DNA of 64,000 nucleotides from Paenibacillus sp. HWE-109 (GTDB lineage: Bacteria > Bacillota > Bacilli > Paenibacillales > NBRC-103111). The stretch spans positions 806,001 to 870,000 of the forward strand of contig NZ_CP091881.1 of assembly GCF_022163125.1 (NCBI RefSeq). The letters are read 5' to 3'. Shown piece after piece: positions 26,554 to 36,271 of this stretch; the first letter of the stretch is position 1; every line of letters starts with the position of its first letter. Under the pieces are notes generated by a model. The model was not told the DNA's origin. It was given only the letters and a program-made list of their open reading frames with translations, and searched no databases. The translations under genes and the position numbers were made by a program.

Positions 26554-28785
26554 ATGTGGAGATTTAGTAAAGCTACATTAGTAAAGTTTTTGATCCTAAC
26601 CGTTCTTCTTCTACCAATGGCATGTTCACAGAGCGCTAATGTTTTTGCAAATAATACAACCTATTATGTGAGTACATCTGGGAATGACAATAACAGTGGT
26701 AGCAGCACGACACAGCCATGGAAAACCTTGAGCAAGGTAAGCAGTATGACATTCCAACCTGGAGATAAAATATTATTGAAATGTGGGGATACATGGAATA
26801 ACGAAACGTTAGTGTTACATGGTTCTGGAAATTCGAGTAGCGTGATTGAATTAGGTTCATATGGAACGGGGAATAAGCCTACAATTATTAATAATACTTC
26901 GAAAGATGTAATTGCTGGAACAAATTTATCATTTTGGTTAATACACAATTTGAAAATCGGACTTACAACAACCGTTCCAATTGATCAGGTACCAGCTGGG
27001 GGGGCTGATAATGAGGAAGTTGGTATATCTTTAATATATGATGGTGTAGGTCCATATTATGGAATGCAGATCAGGGGAAATGAGATTTATGGTGCAAGTA
27101 TTGATAATAGAACTAGTGGCATAACAGTGATAGCTAAATACTCAAGTAGAAGTACACTTGTATTACAGGGACTCTACATGACAGACAACTATATTCATGA
27201 TGTAGGAATTAGAGCGATACACACTGCTGGATGGACTGGCTCTGCAAACTTACTATCTACGCAGCTATTCAAAGATGTGTATATTGAAGGTAACACTATT
27301 TATAATATTGGCTGTCAAGGCATTATATTGGGAATGGCAAACAATGCATTTATCCGTTGGAACAAGGTAAGCTATGGGGGTCAATCTACAATAAACGTTG
27401 GCTGGGGACCTGCTGGGATTTGGCCAATAGAAGTAGATACAGCACAAATAAAATTTAATGAGGTATCTAATCAAGATACGAATGGCTTTAATAATGGCGT
27501 TCGATATGACGGAGAAGGAATAGAGTTAGATTGGGATACTCAAAATATTTTACTTCAATACAACTATGTACATGATAATGTTGGAGCTGGCTTAGGGACG
27601 ATGGCTAATCTAAACAATAAAATATACAACAATAAAGTTTCAGGAAACCAAGGTCTTTCTACGTTAGGTGCAGGGCAAATCGCTGTATCTGACTTTACAG
27701 CTGGAACTATGTATGGTGTAAATGGGCTAGATATTCAGAATAACTTAGTCTTCGTAAACACTACGAACACCAAAGCTTTGACCACAAACAATATATCACC
27801 TGGTGGAACATGGAATAATAACAATTTTAGTAATAACAATATCGTAATGGGCAGTTCTACAGGGAATTTAGTATACGGAATCCTTAATAATACGAATTTG
27901 TCTACTGCAGATAACAATGGAATATACAGCTCAAGTGGAAATTGGTTCGGTGCGTGGAGATATGGTACTTATTATTGGGATTTACCATCGTGGAGGACGG
28001 CCACAGGAGGATACGATAACAATAGTAGCACCTATTATAGTGAAACTGTCGTGCCAACAAGTCCTACTCATCTTGATGCAAGCGGAAATTTGGCAAACAA
28101 CACAGTTTCATTATCATGGTCAGCTTCATCTGACTCCAATAGCGGCGTTAGTCATTATAATATCTATAGATCAACCGTATCTGGATTTACTCCATCCTAT
28201 ATGAATATGTTTGGGGAAGCTACAGGGACTGCATTTATAGATAATATTTATATTACACCAAACACAACCTATTACTATAAGATCGAAGCAGAAGATAAAA
28301 ATGGTAACGTATCACCGGCAGTTCAAATTTCCGTTACTAAATGGAGTTTTCTTTCAAATATGGGCTTTGAAAATGATGCTCAGCCAACACAAACTCCCGC
28401 TGGATGGAACACTTGGACAGACAATAATAGTGCTGATGCAGATTATACGAATAATTATCAACCATATAGCGGTAATTATAGGCTAGAGCATTATAGAACA
28501 ACCGCATATAGGGTGTTCACTTATCAAACTCCTACTGGTTTGGTTAATGGGCTATATACTGTAAGAGCACGGGTTGCGTCCAGTGGAGGTCAGAACGCAT
28601 CTCAGATGCAAATAAAAAATTATGGCGGCGCTGATATTTATTCAAATATTACGGGCGGTGCATGGAATCAAATTGTAGTGACGAATGTCAATGTTACAAA
28701 TGGACAAATATTAATTGGTTTTTGGTCGGATGCGAACGCTTACAATTGGATTACAGTTGATGATGTTGAACTAATTAAACAATAA
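26554..28785 (+). CDS. Secreted right-handed beta-helix protein with FnIII and carbohydrate-binding-like domains
   Basis: 743 residues with an N-terminal signal peptide (hydrophobic core VKFLILTVLLLP, probable cleavage after VFA). The mature start TTYYVSTSGNDNNSGSSTTQ is typical of DUF1565/pectate-lyase-like beta-helix proteins; residues about 35-480 show the short Asn-rich repeating turns of a parallel beta-helix. A fibronectin type III module follows (about 500-600: SLSWSASSDSNSGVSHYNIY), then a C-terminal jelly-roll region (about 600-743) resembling carbohydrate-binding modules. Likely a polysaccharide lyase or hydrolase releasing substrate for the importer; the catalytic residues are not recognisable. 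GGAGG precedes ATG 26554. Confidence 0.75.
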   Translation: MWRFSKATLVKFLILTVLLLPMACSQSANVFANNTTYYVSTSGNDNNSGSSTTQPWKTLSKVSSMTFQPGDKILLKCGDTWNNETLVLHGSGNSSSVIELGSYGTGNKPTIINNTSKDVIAGTNLSFWLIHNLKIGLTTTVPIDQVPAGGADNEEVGISLIYDGVGPYYGMQIRGNEIYGASIDNRTSGITVIAKYSSRSTLVLQGLYMTDNYIHDVGIRAIHTAGWTGSANLLSTQLFKDVYIEGNTIYNIGCQGIILGMANNAFIRWNKVSYGGQSTINVGWGPAGIWPIEVDTAQIKFNEVSNQDTNGFNNGVRYDGEGIELDWDTQNILLQYNYVHDNVGAGLGTMANLNNKIYNNKVSGNQGLSTLGAGQIAVSDFTAGTMYGVNGLDIQNNLVFVNTTNTKALTTNNISPGGTWNNNNFSNNNIVMGSSTGNLVYGILNNTNLSTADNNGIYSSSGNWFGAWRYGTYYWDLPSWRTATGGYDNNSSTYYSETVVPTSPTHLDASGNLANNTVSLSWSASSDSNSGVSHYNIYRSTVSGFTPSYMNMFGEATGTAFIDNIYITPNTTYYYKIEAEDKNGNVSPAVQISVTKWSFLSNMGFENDAQPTQTPAGWNTWTDNNSADADYTNNYQPYSGNYRLEHYRTTAYRVFTYQTPTGLVNGLYTVRARVASSGGQNASQMQIKNYGGADIYSNITGGAWNQIVVTNVNVTNGQILIGFWSDANAYNWITVDDVELIKQ

Positions 28786-28834
28786 CGATTACCTGCGTTC
28801 CGTAAATGTTAAATGCAATTTGATTGAACAGCTG

Positions 28835-28868
28835 ACGCTCCGATTATCGAAAGATGATCGGAGCGTTT
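28835..28868. terminator. Bidirectional terminator between beta-helix and AraC genes
   Basis: ACGCTCCGAT pairs with ATCGGAGCGT around a 12-base loop, followed by TTTC on the plus strand. Separates two convergent genes. Confidence 0.7.
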
Positions 28869-28880
28869 TCTTTGTGCACT

Positions 28881-29783
28881 TTAGTTGGATGACTTCGCCA
28901 ATCTTGCCTCCAGTCTGTATTTACCAGGTGTAACGCCGGTTTCTGACTTGAATATTTTCGTGAAGTATTGTACCGTATCGCAGCCGATCTCCTCAGAGAT
29001 TTGCTTGATCTCCAAATCTGAGTTGGTCAGCAGAGCAATGGCCAGCTCAATCTTTTCTTTCCTTACATAACGACTAAAGGAGAGGCCGATTTCGTTGTTA
29101 AAAATACGTGACAGGTGGCGACCAGAAACGTGTAAATAATTCGCGACAGTTTCCAGATGGAGATTCTGCGAGATATTGTCCTCGATAAATTGGCGAGCTT
29201 GATAGAGTAAAAATGAAGAGGTATGACGCGATGGTTTGCTTTTTGCAGCAGATCTCTTAACGGAATGATCTGAAAAAGAATCGCAAAGCGTTAAAATCAG
29301 TGTGTGGAGCAAGTTGGTAAAATAATCTTGTGGAAGCAATATTTTGTTGGCAGAATCGCCATAAATCATTCGCCATAGTATAGCAGCATTCAGACTATGG
29401 CAGTCTGAGAGAAACGTTTTTTTGGATGTTTTTAAACTTTCATAGATGCGGATACCCTCGTCAGAAGATTCGGATCCGATAACATCGAATCCTAACCAAA
29501 GGACAAAAGCTCCTTTCTCGCTTGTTAAACTATGCCATAGGCCAGGCCGTGTAATGAACATGGTTCCGGTTTCGACTGGGTATGCTATGCCGCTTTCCGT
29601 ATAAACGGCTGATCCACTTAGGATATAACAGATTTCTATAAATGAGTGTCGATGCACATGGTTTATTGTGTGATCAGCAAATGCTCCAAAGGTCTGCATA
29701 AAGAAGCAAATGTCTTTTCCTGGTAATTTGGTGACGTATTGGTTTAGGACCAATTGGTTTTCGAGATAGACAATATCTACCAT
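28881..29783 (-). CDS. AraC-family transcriptional regulator
   Basis: 300 residues: a cupin-like N-terminal ligand domain (NHVHRHSFIEICYILSGSAVY near residue 40) and C-terminal double helix-turn-helix (LHLETVANYLHVSGRHLSRIF; LEIKQISEEIGCDTVQYFTKIFK). ATG 29783 follows AGGGGGAA. It is divergent from the catabolic operon beginning at 29890, about 100 bases away, so it probably regulates that operon in response to a sugar or its derivative. Confidence 0.85.
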   Translation of the reverse strand: MVDIVYLENQLVLNQYVTKLPGKDICFFMQTFGAFADHTINHVHRHSFIEICYILSGSAVYTESGIAYPVETGTMFITRPGLWHSLTSEKGAFVLWLGFDVIGSESSDEGIRIYESLKTSKKTFLSDCHSLNAAILWRMIYGDSANKILLPQDYFTNLLHTLILTLCDSFSDHSVKRSAAKSKPSRHTSSFLLYQARQFIEDNISQNLHLETVANYLHVSGRHLSRIFNNEIGLSFSRYVRKEKIELAIALLTNSDLEIKQISEEIGCDTVQYFTKIFKSETGVTPGKYRLEARLAKSSN

Positions 29784-29889
29784 AAATTCCCCCTATTGAT
29801 TGGATGAGCTAAAGGAATGTCTAACCTGATTATACTACAATAATGTCCGATTAGTGTAAAGATAAGTCTCTTTCGAATAATGACGATTG

Positions 29890-30924
29890 ATGTCTTTCAG
29901 ATTAGACTTGATTCATAGGCTGACAACATCAAATCAAAGTGTAGAAACGAGGTTTTATAGCGTGGATGCTAGTTGGCGAACTTCTACCTACAAGGGCTAT
30001 CTTAGCATTATCGGTGAAAATAGCCACATTCGTACTGAAATTGTTCCTGAACGGGGAAGTAAATTGGTTTCCATTATTTATAAGCAGACGGGACGTGAAT
30101 GGATTTATTCGACAGACATTTCTTGGAGCAAACCGTTGCATTACGGAATGGCATGGGAAGAAGCGGATCGTTCCGGCTGGGATGAATTGTTTCCTACCAT
30201 TTTACCGTGTCTGTGCCCGGACGATTTTTATAAAGGTCGAGAACTTCCCGATCATGGAGAATTATGGAGTTTGCCTTGGGATTATGCAATCGGGGGAAGT
30301 ACAGCTGAACTTTGGGTGAAAGGCGTACAAATTCCTTATGATTTTAAAAAAACATATCGATTGGAGGGGCCTGAGCTTCACATTCATTACGAGCTGCATA
30401 ACCCCACATGCCATGCTTTCTCTTATATATGGGCTCCCCACTGCCTGGTAAAGATTGAAGAAGGAATGAAGCTTTCCATGGGAAATCCACATTCAAATAT
30501 TCTGATGCTACATTCGCGTATGGAACGATTTGAACCTGATGGAAGGGTGGATTCTTATCCGCTTATAAAGCTGAGCGGCGGTAAATCGATAGATTTATCG
30601 GTTGTTGAACCCAAATTAAATTTGCACGCAGAGAAATACTGGTTTGTTGATAGGCAAATACGGGGTGAATTTGAGATAAAAACTCCGCACACACAGGAGT
30701 CGCTCGTGATGATATATTCTCCTGAAAGCTTACCTTATCTCGCTGTTTGGACAAATTATGGCGGATACTGGGGAGATTATAATCTGGCTATAGAGCCGTC
30801 CACTTCTTATTTGGATGATGTGGAAAGCTCATTTCACACAGGAAAAGTAAAAACGATAAACGGAAACGGTACAGAAAGCTGGAATTTAAAAGTGTTACTA
30901 AAACAGGGAGGCGTTCATCAATGA
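29890..30924 (+). CDS. Aldose 1-epimerase-like protein (galactose mutarotase superfamily)
   Basis: About 344 residues with a beta-sandwich mutarotase fold. SGWDELFPTILPC (about 100), DHGELWSLPWDY (about 120) and IWAPHCLVKIEEG (about 180) correspond to the substrate-binding strands and catalytic His region of DUF4432/aldose-epimerase proteins. It probably interconverts sugar anomers, feeding the dehydrogenase of the same operon. The start is uncertain: TTG 29887 and ATG 29890 are adjacent and neither has a strong ribosome site. The stop overlaps the next start (ATGA). Confidence 0.75.
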   Translation: MSFRLDLIHRLTTSNQSVETRFYSVDASWRTSTYKGYLSIIGENSHIRTEIVPERGSKLVSIIYKQTGREWIYSTDISWSKPLHYGMAWEEADRSGWDELFPTILPCLCPDDFYKGRELPDHGELWSLPWDYAIGGSTAELWVKGVQIPYDFKKTYRLEGPELHIHYELHNPTCHAFSYIWAPHCLVKIEEGMKLSMGNPHSNILMLHSRMERFEPDGRVDSYPLIKLSGGKSIDLSVVEPKLNLHAEKYWFVDRQIRGEFEIKTPHTQESLVMIYSPESLPYLAVWTNYGGYWGDYNLAIEPSTSYLDDVESSFHTGKVKTINGNGTESWNLKVLLKQGGVHQ

Positions 30925-32036
30925 AAATATCTTCGATTGAAATTATTCATGTACTACCACGGTTTTCTTTCCTAAAAATGACGACGGACGAAGGGATCAC
31001 AGGGTACGGCGAAGCCATTGTGGAAGGCAGATCAAGAACGGTGGAAATGGCCGTTAAAGAGCTTGAGCCACACTTAATCGGTCAAGATCCCCGGAGAATT
31101 GAACATTTATGGCAAATGATGTACCGCGGAACCTTTTACCGCGGCGGTCCCATTCTCACCAGTGCAATAAGCGGTTTGGAACAAGCCATGTGGGATATCT
31201 TGGGCAAGTCTCTGGGAGTTCCTGTTTATCAGCTCCTAGGAGGACATGTGCGAGATCGAATTAAAATGTACAAACATATTGGCGGAAACACAACTCAGGA
31301 GCTTTATGAATCTGCCAAAAATGCAGTTAATGAAGGATTTAGGATGGTGAAAACACCAGTTGAAATGGCACACATTCTAGAAGCACCAGCTTATCTGTTG
31401 AGGCAAATGGAACGTATCGAAGCCGTTCGTGACGCCATTGGCAACGAAGTGGATCTCGCGATTGATTTTCACGGACGTGTCAGCCCTGCATTAGCTATCC
31501 AGCTGGTTAAAGCCTTTGAAAGGTTTCATCCCTTATTTATTGAAGAACCATGTTTGCCGGAAAATGTCGGTGCGATGGCGATGATAGCTCGTTCAACCAG
31601 TATTCCGATTGCGACAGGTGAAAGATTATTTACGAAATTTGCGTTCAGAGAGGTGCTGGAGAAGCAAGCGGCGGCGGTGGTGCAGCCTGATTTGGCCCAC
31701 TGCGGCGGGATCATGGAAGGGAAGAAAATAGCAGCAATGGCGGAAACCTACTTTGCGGCGTTCGCCTCGCATAATCCATTAGGCCCGATTAATCTCGCGG
31801 CGAGCCTGCAGTTGGCGGCGAATGTGCCCAATTTTCTTGTGCAAGAATATGTATCACTAGGTGAAGGCTACCTGAAGAAACCGTTCGTCATTCGAGATGG
31901 CTATATTGATCTACCCTTAGAACCTGGACTTGGAATTGAAATTGATGAAGAGGCGTTGGAGGACAAAATCTATTCAGGAAATTTTGACCTGCCTAGAGAA
32001 ATTCATCCAGACGACCATTCTGTAGCAGATTGGTAA
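30921..32036 (+). CDS. Enolase-superfamily sugar-acid dehydratase (DgoD-like)
   Basis: 371 residues, close in layout to D-galactonate dehydratase DgoD. The N-terminal capping domain includes GEAIVEGRSRTVE and RGGPILTSAISGLEQA. The barrel residues are visible: DFHGRVS (Asp and His), FIEEPCL (Glu), ATGERLF (Glu), QPDLAHCGG (Asp) and the catalytic His of SHNPLGPI. The C terminus HSVADW is also DgoD-like. It removes water from an aldonate to give a 2-keto-3-deoxy acid. The exact sugar acid is undetermined; the neighbours suggest a galactonate, fuconate or rhamnonate-type substrate. Overlaps the preceding gene by 4 bases. Confidence 0.85.
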   Translation: MKISSIEIIHVLPRFSFLKMTTDEGITGYGEAIVEGRSRTVEMAVKELEPHLIGQDPRRIEHLWQMMYRGTFYRGGPILTSAISGLEQAMWDILGKSLGVPVYQLLGGHVRDRIKMYKHIGGNTTQELYESAKNAVNEGFRMVKTPVEMAHILEAPAYLLRQMERIEAVRDAIGNEVDLAIDFHGRVSPALAIQLVKAFERFHPLFIEEPCLPENVGAMAMIARSTSIPIATGERLFTKFAFREVLEKQAAAVVQPDLAHCGGIMEGKKIAAMAETYFAAFASHNPLGPINLAASLQLAANVPNFLVQEYVSLGEGYLKKPFVIRDGYIDLPLEPGLGIEIDEEALEDKIYSGNFDLPREIHPDDHSVADW

Positions 32037-32060
32037 ATAGGCAGGCAAAGGAGCATAACG

Positions 32061-32852
32061 ATGAATTTGGAAAATAAAGTAGTACTTATCACAGGTGGAG
32101 CAGCTGGAATTGGAAGAGGGATAGCCGAATGCTTTGCCAAGGAAAAAGCTAATGTTGTCATTGCGGATTGCAATGAGGAAGATGGCATGGCTACGAAAGT
32201 ATTCTTAGAAAGCTTGGGTGTCGAAGCCCTATTCGTTAACATGGATATCGCTGTAGAACTAGATATAGAAAGGGTAATTAACATGACGTTAGACAAGTGG
32301 GGGCAAATTGACGTGCTTGTTAATAATGTGGGCACACACTTGTATAAACGATTGACGGAAATTAAAGGCGAAGAGTGGGACCGCTTAATGAATGTGGATT
32401 TAAAAGGGTGCTTTATGATGTCGAGAGGCGTTCTTCCTCATATGATAAAACGAAAGCAAGGCAGCATAGTGAACATCTCCTCTGTTCATTCCCATATTTC
32501 AGGTGAAAATTTCACGGCTTATTCGGCTGCAAAAGGCGGAGTTGTTTCCATGACTAGAAGTATGGCCGCGGAATATGTGCCTTATGGCATTCGTGTGAAT
32601 GCTGTCTTGCCAGGCTGGACTCGAACCAAAGGCACGACAGAGGAGCCGCTGTCTAAGTATTCAGATGATGAAAAAGTTAATGTCCTCGCTAAATGGGGGA
32701 AGGTAATTCCCATCGGACGACTTGCGGAGCCTGAAGAAATTGGACACTCTGTTGTGTTTTTGGCAAGTGAGAAGGCTTCCTATATTGTAGGTGCATGCTT
32801 AACCGTTGACGGTGGATTAACAAGTACCATTCATTTAAATACAGGTGAGTGA
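32061..32852 (+). CDS. SDR-family oxidoreductase (probable sugar dehydrogenase)
   Basis: 263 residues, classical short-chain dehydrogenase. TGGAAGIG is the NAD-binding loop, an Asp follows beta-2 (IADCN, favouring NAD over NADP), then NNVG and the catalytic Ser plus YSAAK. The C-terminal VDGGLTS is typical. In context it may oxidise the free sugar to its lactone or a later keto-acid. ATG 32061 follows AAGGAG. Confidence 0.85.
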   Translation: MNLENKVVLITGGAAGIGRGIAECFAKEKANVVIADCNEEDGMATKVFLESLGVEALFVNMDIAVELDIERVINMTLDKWGQIDVLVNNVGTHLYKRLTEIKGEEWDRLMNVDLKGCFMMSRGVLPHMIKRKQGSIVNISSVHSHISGENFTAYSAAKGGVVSMTRSMAAEYVPYGIRVNAVLPGWTRTKGTTEEPLSKYSDDEKVNVLAKWGKVIPIGRLAEPEEIGHSVVFLASEKASYIVGACLTVDGGLTSTIHLNTGE

Positions 32853-32892
32853 AAATAAAAAAAGATAGTACAGAAAGGGGGAATGAAGTGAA

Positions 32893-33684
32893 ATGGTAAC
32901 ACATCCCTTAACTACATTATCGAACATGGTTATGGAAGATGACGAGATTGCCTGGCTTTGGTTAGGTCAAGCTTCGTTTGCATATCGATTCGGCAATACT
33001 GCAACGATACTGGTCGATCCATACTTATCGGGGGAGGTTGAAAATTCAGGGTTACTTACCCGTATTTGTCCTGAATATGCACGTCCAGAGGATATCGAAG
33101 GTGATTTGATATTGGTCACACATGACCATCTCGATCATTTTGACTCAGAAACGGTTCATTATGCGGTAGAAAAGGCTGGAATACCTATTGCGGGTCCAAC
33201 TTCTTGTTATGCTCACTATTTAGCACTGTCGCTGCCTACTGAGAAATTTACGAGAATTGACCGAGGAGAATCTATGCAATACAAAAATATTCTGATCAAA
33301 GCTGTTCTGGCCCATCACCCATCTGGGGATAACATCTGGGATTCAGTGGGTTTCTTAATAGAATTCCAGGGCTGGAAAATATATCACGTTGGTGATTCAG
33401 AGCTTACTGCTAATCTAAGTTTGGAAACTAGCGGTATTAAACCCGACATGCTGGTTGTTCCCATTAACGGAAAGATGGGGAATATGGATGCAGAAGAAGC
33501 CGTCAGTCTCGTGAGGACCACCGAAGCCGCTCTAGCAATACCCATGCATTTTGGTATGTTTCAAGAAAACACATGCAATCCTCATATTTTTTCCAAGCTT
33601 GTTAAGGAAACATGTCCCGATTCCAAAGTTTGTATTCCAAATCCATTAGAAATTGTTGAGGTGCAGCGTGGAACAGTACAATGA
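32893..33684 (+). CDS. UlaG-like metallo-beta-lactamase-fold hydrolase (probable sugar lactonase)
   Basis: 263 residues with the metal motif THDHLDH near residue 78, a downstream His (VLAHHPSGDN), Asp in HVGDSE and the late His in IPMHFGMF. This is the UlaG / L-ascorbate-6-P lactonase-like branch. Between a sugar dehydrogenase and aldonate dehydratases the most economical role is opening the sugar lactone. Start ATG 32893 has GGGGGAATGAAG 14 bases before it. The 3' end overlaps the small cupin gene by 17 bases. Confidence 0.8.
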   Translation: MVTHPLTTLSNMVMEDDEIAWLWLGQASFAYRFGNTATILVDPYLSGEVENSGLLTRICPEYARPEDIEGDLILVTHDHLDHFDSETVHYAVEKAGIPIAGPTSCYAHYLALSLPTEKFTRIDRGESMQYKNILIKAVLAHHPSGDNIWDSVGFLIEFQGWKIYHVGDSELTANLSLETSGIKPDMLVVPINGKMGNMDAEEAVSLVRTTEAALAIPMHFGMFQENTCNPHIFSKLVKETCPDSKVCIPNPLEIVEVQRGTVQ

Positions 33685-33988
33685 ATGGCAGACCGTAAAT
33701 GAATGGATTCGCAGAAAAATATTTCCCCCAGGTGAGCAGATGATGAGCATGCTAATCCACTTTAAACAAGGAGGATCAGGTCCTGCTCATCAACATATCC
33801 ATGAACAACTCGGCTTTGTCATTTCGGGGAAAATCAGGATGGAAATTAACGGACAATCTGCGGAATATGGCGCAGGTCAATTGGTTCATGTTCCAAGCAA
33901 CGCTGTACATTCAGTTGTTGCCTTAGAGGAGACACAATTGTTGGAGACCTTCACGCCTTTGAGAGCGGATCTGCTCTTGAAAGAATGA
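33668..33988 (+). CDS. Small cupin-domain protein
   Basis: About 106 residues from GTG 33668, chosen because AGGTG lies just upstream and the protein then begins MEQYNEWQTVNEW; a longer frame from TTG 33653 has no ribosome site. One conserved cupin barrel: GPAHQHIHEQLGFVISGK holds the metal ligands (two His, Glu) and VPSNAVHSV the last His. Related to KdgF-like cupins that linearise uronates, which would fit a sugar-acid operon, but binding or regulatory roles are possible. Confidence 0.75.
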   Translation: MEQYNEWQTVNEWIRRKIFPPGEQMMSMLIHFKQGGSGPAHQHIHEQLGFVISGKIRMEINGQSAEYGAGQLVHVPSNAVHSVVALEETQLLETFTPLRADLLLKE

Positions 33989-34066
33989 AGAGTCAGGGAT
34001 GAGCCCGTAATCCCATTAGAGCGACCGGATTCTATAGAAAATTCAACAGGAGAGAGGATGTATACC

Positions 34067-35212
34067 ATGAAAATAACGAACATCGAGAGCTACATTTTAG
34101 GGAATCCGTGGAAGAATTGGTTGTTTGTTAAGGTGGAAACGAGTGAAGGAATTACAGGTATTGGTGAGGGAACCTTGAACGGGTTTGCCAAAACAGTTGA
34201 GGCCGCAATTCACGAATTAAAGCATTTGGTGATCGGGATGAGCCCTTATGACGTCGAAACGATTGGTTTACGAATGGCGAGGGACGTCTTCTCGGATGGG
34301 GGTCAAATTCAAGGTTCCGCTTTGGCAGCAATTGAGACTGCGTGTTGGGATATCATGGGAAAAGTCGCAAATCTGCCGCTTTATAAATTATTAGGGGGGC
34401 GCTGCCATGACAAATTGCGCTGTTATGCGAATGGCTGGTATCGCGGAGAAAGGACACCGGAAAACTTCTACGAAAAAGCAAAAGTAGTCACCCAAAAAGG
34501 GTATACAGCTTTAAAATTTGATCCATTTGGAGCCGCGTGGAGAATAGTGGAACGGGATGATTTCGAACTGGCTTTGCGCAATATTGCCGCAGTACGAGAA
34601 GCCGTGGGTCCAAGCGTAGACATTCTCATAGAAGGTCACAACCGTTTTTCTGTTCACACCGCTTTACAGTTTGCGGATGCGATGATGCCGTATAAACCAA
34701 CTTGGTTTGAAGCGCCTGTTCCGCCGCATCGAGTATCTTCCATGGTGGAGGTAGCTAAACGGAGTCCAGTGCCTGTCGCTTGCGGCGAAGATTACTATTC
34801 ACGTGAGCAATTCGCTGAACTGCTGCAGCATGATGCGGTACATATCATTCAACTGGAGCCGCAATTTCTCGGGATTTCTGCCTCCAAGCAAATTTGTGGG
34901 ATGGTACATGCACATAATGGCGTTACAGCGCCGCATAGCGCGCAAGGACCGGTTTGTTCTGTGGTATGCGCGCACTTGAATATGGCCACGCCCAACTTCT
35001 ATCTTCATGAAATTTTTGATGAATTTAATGAACCTTGGGAAGAACACGTCTTACTGCCTGCCTTGAAGGTTGAGAATGGTTATTTACAGCCGCCGGAGCT
35101 TCCGGGATTAGGTGTTGAATTGAATTTAGAGGAGCTTCAAAAGCATCCGTATCATGCAGGGAATTGGCTGCCGCTGTTTAAACAAGGCTGGGAAAAGCGG
35201 GAAAGAAACTAA
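34067..35212 (+). CDS. Second enolase-superfamily dehydratase (mandelate racemase subgroup)
   Basis: About 381 residues from ATG 34067 (MKITNIESY), 9 bases behind AGGAGAGAGG; ATG 34058 lacks spacing. Catalytic positions appear as YTALKFDPFG (Lys), ILIEGHNRFS (metal Glu and His), WFEAPVPP (Glu), CGEDYYS (Glu) and TAPHSAQGP (His). These differ from the first dehydratase (IEGH rather than DFHG), so the two probably use different sugar acids or stereoisomers. Family members dehydrate acid sugars or cycloisomerise anhydro-sugar acids; substrate unknown. Confidence 0.8.
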   Translation: MKITNIESYILGNPWKNWLFVKVETSEGITGIGEGTLNGFAKTVEAAIHELKHLVIGMSPYDVETIGLRMARDVFSDGGQIQGSALAAIETACWDIMGKVANLPLYKLLGGRCHDKLRCYANGWYRGERTPENFYEKAKVVTQKGYTALKFDPFGAAWRIVERDDFELALRNIAAVREAVGPSVDILIEGHNRFSVHTALQFADAMMPYKPTWFEAPVPPHRVSSMVEVAKRSPVPVACGEDYYSREQFAELLQHDAVHIIQLEPQFLGISASKQICGMVHAHNGVTAPHSAQGPVCSVVCAHLNMATPNFYLHEIFDEFNEPWEEHVLLPALKVENGYLQPPELPGLGVELNLEELQKHPYHAGNWLPLFKQGWEKRERN

Positions 35213-35229
35213 CCAAGGAGGCACAGAAT

Positions 35230-36243
35230 ATGACTGAAAAGATGAAAGCATTAGTATATGAAGGTCCACGGATGATGACGATCAGAGAGGTTGAAATCCC
35301 TGCTCCTGGGGATGATGAACTGTTGATACGAGTAGAGAAAGCAGGGATTTGCGGTTCGGAATTAAGTGGATATACAGGTCATAATTCTTTGCGTAAGCCG
35401 CCGTTGATTATGGGACACGAATTTTCTGGCATTATAGAGGAATCGGGAAGTCGTGTAACACGTTTATTAAAAGGCGATAGGGTTACGGTGAATCCACTGA
35501 TTTCTTGCGGTGTTTGTCATGATTGTCGGACGGGTGCAGCGCAACTATGCCAAACAAGAAAACTTCTTGGCGCGCATATACCAGGTGCTTTTGCTGAATT
35601 TATAGTGGTTCCGGCAGCCAGCACATACAAACTGGATGATCATATTTCCTTGGAGGAAGGAACATTCGTCGAACCTTTTGCCTGTGCGGTGCATGTTTGC
35701 CGTTTGTTGCAGTTAACCACTACGGATCGCTTAGTTATTTACGGAGCAGGCCCTATCGGATTGTTTACGCTGCAGGCCGCTCAAGTGTATGGGCTTCGAG
35801 ATATTGTCATTGTCGATTTGAATACGTCTCGATTGGAAATTGCACAAGAACTTGGCGGAATCGCAGTAACCGGATTAGATAAGCTGGAAGATTCGGTCAA
35901 AGGCTGTAACTTTGATGCTGCGGTCGATGCTGTGGGGATGGAAGTGACCCGAAGCAAGTGTATAGAGGTCGTTCGGCCTGGCGGACGCGTTATTTTCACC
36001 GGTTTGCACGAAGCGGACAGCAAGCTGCCGATTAACCATGTGATTCGCAATGAAGTCCAAATGACTGGTGCGTTTGCCTACTCTCCCCATGATTTTGAAG
36101 TAGCCTTGCAATGGATTGGTGAAGGACGAGTGAATTTAATGCCGTGGACCCTAACCGCTCCGCTTGAAGAAGGAAGCGCCTGCTTTGAGAAGTTAATTTC
36201 TGGTCCTGGAAAAGTCGCGAAAATAATCTTAAATTTAAGATAA
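35230..36243 (+). CDS. Zinc-dependent medium-chain alcohol dehydrogenase (sugar-alcohol type)
   Basis: 337 residues. Catalytic zinc site: AGICGSE, GHEFSG and a Glu in FVEPFA. The structural zinc lobe has four Cys in CGVCHDCRTGAAQLC. The nucleotide loop is GAGPIGLF, with Asp at IVDLN favouring NAD. It resembles L-threonine and galactitol/sorbitol-type polyol dehydrogenases. In the operon it may oxidise a sugar, a polyol or a keto-deoxy acid. ATG 35230 follows AAGGAGGC. Confidence 0.85.
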   Translation: MTEKMKALVYEGPRMMTIREVEIPAPGDDELLIRVEKAGICGSELSGYTGHNSLRKPPLIMGHEFSGIIEESGSRVTRLLKGDRVTVNPLISCGVCHDCRTGAAQLCQTRKLLGAHIPGAFAEFIVVPAASTYKLDDHISLEEGTFVEPFACAVHVCRLLQLTTTDRLVIYGAGPIGLFTLQAAQVYGLRDIVIVDLNTSRLEIAQELGGIAVTGLDKLEDSVKGCNFDAAVDAVGMEVTRSKCIEVVRPGGRVIFTGLHEADSKLPINHVIRNEVQMTGAFAYSPHDFEVALQWIGEGRVNLMPWTLTAPLEEGSACFEKLISGPGKVAKIILNLR

Positions 36244-36271
36244 TTATACGAATATATTTGGAGGGTTAACT